NCBI GenBank assembly: GCA_013042025.1
Contig: JABDQY010000039.1
Coordinates: 1-9,786, forward strand
Source: Bacteroidia bacterium
GTDB lineage: Bacteria; Bacteroidota; Bacteroidia; NS11-12g; UBA9320
Length of the DNA stretch: 9,786 nt
Direction: 5' to 3'
In this document: positions 1 to 5,567 of the stretch, one piece after another
Layout: each line of letters begins with the position of its first letter
Numbering within the stretch: position 1 is the first letter of the stretch
The notes under the pieces: generated by a model
Told to the model about the DNA's origin: nothing
Seen by the model: the letters and a program-made list of their open reading frames with translations, nothing else
The model's database searches: none
Position numbers and translations under genes: made by a program

Positions 1-2403
1 ACGGTGTACACCAATTTTTTCAATGAAATGGATCTTAGATCACAACCGTATCAACAAAGCCTAGAGGGGTACGATTCAATTATCAATAAAAGTGCGTTAG
101 AAATACTTGCAGAAGCTGGAGATGACCAAGCATTCTTTAATAATGTTCGGCCTCAGTCAACGTACAATACAGAGAGAATAATGTATAAGCGTATTACTAG
201 TTTACCTGAAGATTATTATGAATATGCAAAAGATCCCAATGAAAATACGCAATTCTTTGAAGTTAGTTTTTCAAATGTTGGCATAGGCAATGGACGATAT
301 ACTCAAGCTCAAACAGCTGCAAATGGTAAAGTATTCGAATATGTAGGAGCCGGTTTAGGAGACTATGAGCCTTTAGAAATTCTTATAGCTCCCAAAAGAT
401 TGAGCACTATAAATATTGGTTTCATGAAGGAGGACAAAGGTCGTACCTCTGGAATTGAGTATGCACTAAGTGGCTATGATGAAAACACAATATCTACATC
501 GGATGACAATGATAATCAGGGATTTGGTCTTCGAATGTATCGAAGAACTGAAGGGTTGCTCAAAGATTCTAGTGACTGGAAAATTAAATCGAATTTGAAT
601 TATGAATTGGTTAGTGGCCAATACAACTATGTTGAAAGGTACAGAGATGTTGAGTTTGATAGAAAGTGGAATAAGGTACTTACAAACCCTAATGCATTAT
701 CAGTCTTGCTTCCGTCTTATGAGCACATTGCTAATGCGGATATCAGTTTAAAAAAGTCTGCATCTGAATACTTCTCCAATAGTGCTTCAGGTTTCATAAG
801 ACCTGGCAACTTTAAAGGAGCTTCTAATATCACCAAATTTGGTTTTCAGTTGAATAAAATACAATCAGCTACTACTGTTGAGTTAATGACTTCAGAAACC
901 AATTCAGATTCAAGCACATTTGACAATATGTTTTATAGTCTTCGAACGGAACTGCTAAGACCTATTTGGAAATTTATTGGAGGTGGTTCGTATCAACTTG
1001 AAAAGAGTTCTTTCTTGTTGAGTGATAGCTTGTTAACGAATAGCTATGCTTTTGATAATCTTTCATTATTTATTAAGAATAGCGATACTTCAAAGGTGAA
1101 ATATACATTGTCTGGAGCACAGCGTACAGACAATCGTGTTAAGAATGAAGGCTTTGGGCTTGCAACAATTGGTAGAGACATCAATTTGAGAACAGCATAT
1201 ACATCTAAGAAATCCAGACGGTTTGAGCTCAATAGTACCTATCGACAACTTCAAATAAAGGATACCACCTTATCAAGTAAAGCAGTAGAAAACACCTTTC
1301 AAAGTAGGTTAGAATTTGATTTCTATTTATGGAAAAAATTCATTCGGTCAAAGACATTTTATCAGTTGGGAACAGGTCAGGAGCAGCGTAGGGAGTTTCA
1401 ATATTTGCAAGTGCAATCGGGCAATGGAATTTACATTTGGAATGATTATGATTCAAACGGATTAAAGACATTGAATGAGTTCGAAATTGCGTCAGATCTG
1501 GATAAGCAACGGGCTGATTACATAAAGATTTATACACCAGTTAGTGGATTTATTACAACAAACTCCAATAAGATTAGCCAGACACTTGAATTGAGACCAG
1601 CAGTATTTATGAAGAAAGGCAAGAGGAAGAAACCACTTTGGTCTCGTTTCAACAGTTTGTCTACGTTAATTTTAGATCAAAAGATATTACCTACCAGCAT
1701 TGTTGATCTATTAAATCCATTTCAACAAAACATTAGTGATACCAGTTTAATAAGTAACTCTCAAAACTTCAGGAGTACCTTGTTTTTTAACCGTTCAAAC
1801 CCGAAATACAGTATCGATTATACGTTTATTGATAACTCATCTAAGGTACTGTTAACCAACGGATTTGACAGTAGAAGAAATCAAGACAACGTGCTTAATT
1901 CTAGGATAAATTTAGGCAAGAAGTTTTCGCTTTTAATGAAGATGTTATATGGAGATAGGTTATACGTAAGTCAGTTTTTTGCCAATAGAAGCTTCAATTA
2001 TCAGTTTATTGAAGTTGAACCAAAATTGCAGTTAATTTTAAAGCAAGCTCTTCGAATAGAATTGAAGTCGAAATACTTCCTTGCTGAAAATTTAGTGCAG
2101 TATGGAGGTGAAGTATCTGAAAATATCGAAATAGGCACTGAGCTTAAGTACACAAAAGCAGGTAAGGGAACCGTTCAATTGGGAGGAAGTTTCATAAATG
2201 TAAAGTATGATGGAAATACGAGCTCTACGTTGGGGTATGAATTGCTTCGTGGATTGCAAAACGGTAATAATGCTACATGGAAATTCAGCTATCAGCAAAC
2301 GCTAGAAAACAATATTCAGTTGGTTTTAAACTACGATGGCCGAATTTCAGAAGATGCTCCTGTTATTCATATTGGAAGATTAATGGCTAGGTACTTGTTT
2401 TAA
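1..2403 (+). CDS. Large outer-membrane beta-barrel-type protein, C-terminal ~800 residues (5' end outside window)
   Basis: The frame is open from base 1, so the GTG at base 4 is most likely an internal valine and the true start lies to the left. I know no function for this protein. The visible part is rich in alternating polar and aromatic residues, typical of amphipathic beta strands, and has almost no cysteine. It ends in LMARYLF, with a C-terminal phenylalanine as in proteins inserted by the BAM complex. Around residues 473-505 (counted from base 4) is the motif GIYIWNDYDSNG, then LNEFE and a downstream YIKIYTP segment. This pattern recurs in very large (often over 1000 residues) uncharacterised Bacteroidota surface proteins, as I recall the family. 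Residues 481-492 have EF-hand-loop spacing. The N-terminal part, including any signal peptide, is missing. The family type is fairly sure; the role is unknown. Confidence 0.75.
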   Translation, partial: TVYTNFFNEMDLRSQPYQQSLEGYDSIINKSALEILAEAGDDQAFFNNVRPQSTYNTERIMYKRITSLPEDYYEYAKDPNENTQFFEVSFSNVGIGNGRYTQAQTAANGKVFEYVGAGLGDYEPLEILIAPKRLSTINIGFMKEDKGRTSGIEYALSGYDENTISTSDDNDNQGFGLRMYRRTEGLLKDSSDWKIKSNLNYELVSGQYNYVERYRDVEFDRKWNKVLTNPNALSVLLPSYEHIANADISLKKSASEYFSNSASGFIRPGNFKGASNITKFGFQLNKIQSATTVELMTSETNSDSSTFDNMFYSLRTELLRPIWKFIGGGSYQLEKSSFLLSDSLLTNSYAFDNLSLFIKNSDTSKVKYTLSGAQRTDNRVKNEGFGLATIGRDINLRTAYTSKKSRRFELNSTYRQLQIKDTTLSSKAVENTFQSRLEFDFYLWKKFIRSKTFYQLGTGQEQRREFQYLQVQSGNGIYIWNDYDSNGLKTLNEFEIASDLDKQRADYIKIYTPVSGFITTNSNKISQTLELRPAVFMKKGKRKKPLWSRFNSLSTLILDQKILPTSIVDLLNPFQQNISDTSLISNSQNFRSTLFFNRSNPKYSIDYTFIDNSSKVLLTNGFDSRRNQDNVLNSRINLGKKFSLLMKMLYGDRLYVSQFFANRSFNYQFIEVEPKLQLILKQALRIELKSKYFLAENLVQYGGEVSENIEIGTELKYTKAGKGTVQLGGSFINVKYDGNTSSTLGYELLRGLQNGNNATWKFSYQQTLENNIQLVLNYDGRISEDAPVIHIGRLMARYLF

Positions 2404-3237
2404 TTATTTCACCAATCGTGTTCCTTCTTTTTCTAAAAGAACACGTTTTTGTTTATAAAGATTCCCCAATGCTTTCTTAAATGCTTTTTTACTTAATCCG
2501 AGTTCTCTACGAATTTCATTCGGATCACTTTTGTCTGTAAGTTTTAGGAAACCATCACTCTTATTAATTGCATCTAAAACTTGTTGCGATACCGAATCTA
2601 TAACATTTCTGTAACCCATAGGTTCCAGAAGAATATCTATTTTGCCATCATTTCGAATCTTTTTCACATATCCTTTAAGTTCATCTCCAATAGAGACCTT
2701 TTTGTGAATATCCGTTTTAAAAACCAATCCCTGAAACATATTATTTACGATAACACTCATTCCCAAATCGGTTGAACGGTAGCATAATATGGTTACTGCT
2801 TCTCCTTCTTCCACCTCAATTTCGTCGAAGAAAAGAAAATCTTTGATTTTTGTAGAACCTATCAAACGGTCTGTTTCCTCATCAAGTAGAAGAAATACAA
2901 CATACTTCTTGCCTACTTCCATTTTTTCCGTTTGTTCTGCATATGGAACAAGTAATTGTTTCACAACACCCATATCCATGAAAGCACCAGCATTGTTAAC
3001 GTCCATAACTTCTAGGAAAGCAAATTGTTCTAATTCTACTTTCGGCTTTAACGTTGTTGCTACAGGGCGTTGATCATTGTCTTTGTAAACAAAAACATCA
3101 ATGTCATCCCCTAACTTAAGGTTTTCAGAAACATATGCATTTGGAAGAAGAACTTCGTTTCCAGCTTCATCCATTAAGTAACAACCATTGTCAGTTGTTC
3201 TTGCTGCTTTAAGGGTATTTGTTTTACCAATTTCCAT
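2404..3237 (-). CDS. cvfB: CvfB-family S1/winged-helix RNA-binding protein
   Basis: This is a complete 277-residue protein, matching the usual length of the CvfB (YitL) family. Three S1-like OB folds can be followed at about residues 1-63, 68-132 and 145-206. A C-terminal winged helix spans about 215-277, including the segment NEIRRELGLSKKAFKKALG, typical of this domain. The family architecture (three S1 domains plus winged helix) is known from Staphylococcus aureus CvfB, an RNA-binding protein affecting virulence-gene expression; the role in Bacteroidota is not settled. No signal peptide or membrane segment is visible, so it should be cytoplasmic. ATG at 3237 is preceded 8 bases upstream by a promoter box, so this start fits. 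The b5-like gene lies 27 bases upstream on the same strand. The stop codon abuts that of the convergent barrel gene with no spacer. Confidence 0.9.
   Translation of the reverse strand: MEIGKTNTLKAARTTDNGCYLMDEAGNEVLLPNAYVSENLKLGDDIDVFVYKDNDQRPVATTLKPKVELEQFAFLEVMDVNNAGAFMDMGVVKQLLVPYAEQTEKMEVGKKYVVFLLLDEETDRLIGSTKIKDFLFFDEIEVEEGEAVTILCYRSTDLGMSVIVNNMFQGLVFKTDIHKKVSIGDELKGYVKKIRNDGKIDILLEPMGYRNVIDSVSQQVLDAINKSDGFLKLTDKSDPNEIRRELGLSKKAFKKALGNLYKQKRVLLEKEGTRLVK
2417..2450 (+). terminator. Intrinsic terminator for the barrel gene, embedded in the cvfB coding region
   Basis: CGTG (2417-2420) can pair with CACG (2442-2445), and TTCTTTT (2425-2431) with AAAAGAA (2435-2441) around a TCT loop; TTCC (2421-2424) is left as a bulge. 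Alternatively CGTGTTC (2417-2423) pairs continuously with GAACACG (2439-2445). Five T follow directly at 2446-2450, in the plus direction only. The hairpin lies just 14 bases beyond the barrel stop codon, the usual terminator distance, but within the codons for residues 265-274 of cvfB. No T-run follows it on the minus strand, so it should act one way. This is read by eye; no folding energy was calculated. Confidence 0.6.
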
Positions 3238-3245
3238 TGAGGTTG

Positions 3246-3253
3246 CAAAGGTA
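3246..3253 (-). promoter_or_regulatory. Bacteroidota -7 promoter box of cvfB (TACCTTTG)
   Basis: The minus strand reads TACCTTTG, an exact match to the TAnnTTTG box recognised by the Bacteroidota primary sigma factor, followed by CA. Only 8 bases separate it from the cvfB ATG, so transcription would begin within a few bases of the start codon. I find no TTG at the expected -33 spacing. It lies in the 27-base gap after the b5-like gene, so cvfB can be transcribed on its own. Confidence 0.7.
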
Positions 3254-3257
3254 GTAT

Positions 3258-3273
3258 AAGGAATTTAATCCTT
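3258..3273. repeat. Imperfect dyad AAGGAATTTAATCCTT between b5-like gene and cvfB
   Basis: A 16-base imperfect palindrome (5-base arms AAGGA/TCCTT around an AT-rich centre) covers the stop codon of the b5-like gene and ends 5 bases upstream of the cvfB -7 box. It could be an operator or a weak hairpin. AT-rich dyads of this size also arise by chance. Confidence 0.25.
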
Positions 3274-3522
3274 GGATAGAATTCCAATACACTTAAATCG
3301 TTCAAATACAGTTTCAGTGTGTGGTGCATCTGGAAGCTCGTCTGTAAGATCTTGACCAGCCCAATGCTCGTAGTGTTGACCTTTTTGCCACAATCTACTT
3401 TCAGTAACATCGTAAACCAATCCTTGATAGGCAACCCATGTTTCTGGCTTGTCTTGCCCATTGTGCAAACTGAGTTTTCTTTTTGAAATTATTTGCAGAT
3501 TATGATCGTCTTTCTTTTTCAC
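3265..3522 (-). CDS. Small cytochrome b5-like heme-binding domain protein
   Basis: This 85-residue protein is essentially one cytochrome-b5-like fold (the Cyt-b5 heme/steroid-binding family). After a lysine-rich start come the motifs WVAYQGLVYDVTES (residues 29-42), LWQKGQHYEHWAGQDLT (44-60) and DAPHTE (65-70). Histidines 50, 53 and 68 are the candidate heme ligands; in bacterial relatives the ligands come from the HxxHxAG and APH segments, so heme binding is plausible, unlike in MAPR-type relatives that lack such histidines. There is no signal peptide or membrane anchor, so a soluble cytoplasmic location is inferred. The start is GTG at 3522: no ATG occurs in frame upstream before a stop, and none occurs downstream. 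It is followed by cvfB and diverges from the histidine kinase gene across 29 bases. Its electron partner is unknown. Confidence 0.85.
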   Translation of the reverse strand: MKKKDDHNLQIISKRKLSLHNGQDKPETWVAYQGLVYDVTESRLWQKGQHYEHWAGQDLTDELPDAPHTETVFERFKCIGILSKD

Positions 3523-3527
3523 CGATG

Positions 3528-3535
3528 TATTTTAG
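3528..3535 (+). promoter_or_regulatory. Possible -7 box of the histidine kinase gene (TATTTTAG)
   Basis: TATTTTAG matches TAnnTTTG at all but one position and lies 16 bases upstream of the kinase ATG, just past the GTG start of the divergent b5-like gene. No -33 TTG is evident at the usual distance. It is a weak candidate, but the 29-base gap offers no better one on the plus strand. Confidence 0.25.
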
Positions 3536-3551
3536 CCCTCAATTTTAATCA

Positions 3552-4682
3552 ATGCGTTTAAAAGTATTAATAGTTTTAGTAATTATTTACATTCTTGCTG
3601 CTTTTGCTTGGCTTACTTTTTCGTTATTAAACTATTCAAATACCGACTATAAACTTAAGAATGATGTTTTAAAAGCAGGGCTTAATGCTTGTATCTTGCA
3701 GGTAGTTCAAAATGCCAAGAACGGAAACTTGGGTCAAGATTCTGTAGACTCTTATTATTTGAAGCAATTGCAATTGGATTTAGATCCAACGCAATTAGAG
3801 CGTTTTGTTTTTGAGCGTTTTGATAATAATTACGTAATTCAATTAAGTGAAATTGAGGAGAATAGAAACATAGTTCAAATAAGTATTAATCCCAACAAAC
3901 TTAAAGGACTAGAAACAGAGCGAATGCAGCAACGAAATATTTGGTTGTACCAATCCATACTTCTTTTGGTATTGGTGGCAGCAGGAATATTTGGGGTTTA
4001 TTATTCGATTGATTCAATATATAAGCTAAACAAACGGCAGAATAATTTTTTACTATCCGTTACGCATGAGTTCAAAACTCCTATTGCAGCCATTCGACTG
4101 ATGCTTCAAACGAGTAAAAATCCGAAGGTTAAGGATGACAAGAAAAATGAATTGGTAGACAAAAGTATACTAAATACTTACCGCTTAGAAGAGTTAGCTG
4201 AAAACATGCTTACTGCCATGCAGATTGAAAACAAGAAGTATCAATATTCTATTGGCGATGTTGATTTATCTGAGATGGTTCAGCAAGTTGTTAGTAATCA
4301 AAAAATTAAGGGAGATATTAACGCGAACGTTGAAGAAGATATAAAACTAAATGGCGATGGTTTTATTCTTCGAATGGTGATAAACAATTTAGTGGAGAAT
4401 GCGTTTAAATATTCAGGAAATCAACCTATAGATGTTTCGCTTTTCAAAAAGGGAGACAAAAAAGTGCTTGAGATAAAGGATGTAGGTATTGGTATAAACA
4501 AAGAAGATTACAAGAATATTTTTAAGAAGTTTTATAGAGTACAAGATGAGGAAACACGAACCACTAAAGGTACCGGATTGGGCTTGTTTATTGTTAAACA
4601 GGCTATTGAAAGACACGGTGGGAAAGTGAGTGTAAGTGCCAACAAACCAAAGGGTTCTGTGTTCACAATTGTACTGCCCTAA
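3552..4682 (+). CDS. Membrane sensor histidine kinase (two-component system)
   Basis: This complete 376-residue kinase autophosphorylates and passes phosphate to a response regulator, almost certainly the one encoded next. A first membrane helix (residues 5-26) and a second (about 131-152) enclose a roughly 100-residue periplasmic region with no recognisable sensor domain. The dimerisation/phosphoacceptor helix follows directly with SVTHEFKTPIAA, giving His172 as the phosphorylated residue; no HAMP domain fits in the roughly 15 residues between helix 2 and this box. The ATPase domain shows the N box NNLVENAFKYS (278-288), G1 box DVGIGI (310-315), F box FKKFYRV (324-330) and G2 box GTGLGLFIV (340-348), so the catalytic set is intact. 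The ATG at 3552 directly precedes the first hydrophobic segment. The signal sensed is unknown. It is transcribed away from the b5-like gene. Confidence 0.93.
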   Translation: MRLKVLIVLVIIYILAAFAWLTFSLLNYSNTDYKLKNDVLKAGLNACILQVVQNAKNGNLGQDSVDSYYLKQLQLDLDPTQLERFVFERFDNNYVIQLSEIEENRNIVQISINPNKLKGLETERMQQRNIWLYQSILLLVLVAAGIFGVYYSIDSIYKLNKRQNNFLLSVTHEFKTPIAAIRLMLQTSKNPKVKDDKKNELVDKSILNTYRLEELAENMLTAMQIENKKYQYSIGDVDLSEMVQQVVSNQKIKGDINANVEEDIKLNGDGFILRMVINNLVENAFKYSGNQPIDVSLFKKGDKKVLEIKDVGIGINKEDYKNIFKKFYRVQDEETRTTKGTGLGLFIVKQAIERHGGKVSVSANKPKGSVFTIVLP

Positions 4683-4711
4683 CTTTTTTATGATACTTAG
4701 CTGACTTTAAG

Positions 4712-4771
4712 ATGATGAAAAAAATAGAACTTCGTAGAGTAACTGTAATTCAACTAAAATCTAATAAATGA
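4712..4771 (+). CDS. Possible 19-codon mini-ORF overlapping the response regulator start (ATGA)
   Basis: Starting at tandem ATG codons (4712 and 4715), a frame encodes a short basic peptide beginning MMKKIELRR and ending at TGA 4769-4771. The TGA overlaps the response-regulator ATG as ATGA, the classic arrangement for translational coupling. No ribosome-binding site is visible. An open frame this short is common by chance in AT-rich spacers, so only the ATGA overlap speaks for it. It may be a leader ORF that tunes regulator translation, or nothing. Confidence 0.2.
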   Translation: MMKKIELRRVTVIQLKSNK

Positions 4772-5460
4772 AAAAAAGAATCCTTGTCGTAGAAGACGAA
4801 AAACACCTGGCGGAAACTATTAAGTTGAATTTGGAAATTGAGGAATATCATCCTGTAGTTGTATATGATGGTACTTCAGCAATAAATACATTTAAAGAGC
4901 AACGTTTTGATTTGGTAATTTTGGATATTATGATTCCTAACATTGATGGAATTGCTGTATGTGAAAACATCCGTCTTCATGATTCTGATGTTCCTGTCTT
5001 GTTCTTGTCTGCTAAAAGTAGTGCAGAAGATCGAGTGTTGGGATTAAAAAAAGGAGGAGACGATTACCTTACAAAACCGTTCAATTTGGAAGAACTTATT
5101 CTTAGAATCAACAAACTTATTTCACGTAATGAGGATAATGGTTCATCCGAATCTATCAGCACGTACGAGTTTGGAGGGAATTCTGTAAATTTTGATAGTT
5201 ATGAAGCAACTGGTAAAGATGGAAAATTTTCGCTTACCAAGAAAGAAGCTCTATTACTCAAACTGCTTATAGAGAATAAAGATGAAGTAGTTAGCAGAGA
5301 AAAAATATTACAAACTGTTTGGGGATACTCTGTTTATCCAAGCACACGTACTATTGATAACTTTATTCTTGCATTCAGAAAGTACTTTGAAGTAGATCCT
5401 AAAAATCCAAAATTCTTTGTATCCTTACGTGGAGTTGGATATAAGTTTACAAACGATTAA
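4768..5460 (+). CDS. OmpR/PhoB-family response regulator
   Basis: This 230-residue transcription factor is the likely partner of the upstream kinase. The receiver domain (about 3-118) has the acidic pair Glu9/Asp10, the phosphoacceptor Asp53 in LVILDIMIPNIDG, the switch residue Ser81 and Lys103 before Pro104. After a linker (about 119-134) comes a winged-helix DNA-binding domain (135-229) with the recognition helix in STRTIDNFILAFRKYF and the wing hairpin RGVGYKF. All residues needed for phosphorylation are present. The kinase stop codon lies 85 bases upstream and no clear promoter box is visible in that spacer, so co-transcription with the kinase is likely. The ATG at 4768 gives the standard MKKRILVVEDE start. 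The regulon cannot be read from the sequence. Confidence 0.94.
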   Translation: MKKRILVVEDEKHLAETIKLNLEIEEYHPVVVYDGTSAINTFKEQRFDLVILDIMIPNIDGIAVCENIRLHDSDVPVLFLSAKSSAEDRVLGLKKGGDDYLTKPFNLEELILRINKLISRNEDNGSSESISTYEFGGNSVNFDSYEATGKDGKFSLTKKEALLLKLLIENKDEVVSREKILQTVWGYSVYPSTRTIDNFILAFRKYFEVDPKNPKFFVSLRGVGYKFTND

Positions 5461-5481
5461 ATCTACTTTTTATAGGTTTCC

Positions 5482-5525
5482 AATTACGTGTTTATAACTT
5501 GCTATTATTTAGCTTTAGCGTAATT
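5482..5525. repeat. Spaced inverted repeat AATTACG-N30-CGTAATT between response regulator and guaA
   Basis: Perfect 7-base arms at 5482-5488 and 5519-5525 lie in the 107-base spacer, about 20 bases upstream of the guaA -7 box. With a 30-base loop and no T-run after it, a terminator is unlikely; a paired protein-binding site is possible. Nothing else in this spacer stands out besides the promoter box. Confidence 0.25.
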
Positions 5526-5546
5526 ATCACATTTTAGGCATTTAAA

Positions 5547-5554
5547 TATCTTTG
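5547..5554 (+). promoter_or_regulatory. Bacteroidota -7 promoter box of guaA (TATCTTTG)
   Basis: TATCTTTG followed by CA matches TAnnTTTG exactly and ends 13 bases before the guaA ATG. The leader would be only about 8-10 bases long, with no Shine-Dalgarno sequence. No clear -33 TTG is present at the usual distance. It probably drives the guaA-lipoprotein-methyltransferase unit. Confidence 0.7.
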
Positions 5555-5567
5555 CACGTTCAGTTAT

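Noticed and set aside
2581..3073. Open frames on the plus strand opposite cvfB
   Set aside because: They lie antisense to a well-supported gene, have low-complexity Ser/Thr-rich translations and match no family.
3174..3461. A 95-codon minus-strand frame across the b5-like/cvfB junction
   Set aside because: It is an out-of-frame shadow of two recognised genes, and its translation has no family resemblance.
4712..4771. Reading the mini-ORF as a lanthipeptide-type precursor
   Set aside because: It has no double-glycine, no Cys/Ser/Thr-rich core and no modification or export genes nearby; kept only as a possible coupling ORF.
5461..5567. Possible riboswitch or tRNA before guaA
   Set aside because: The spacer is 107 bases, the -7 box sits near the start codon so only about 10 bases are transcribed, and no tRNA-like fold is visible.
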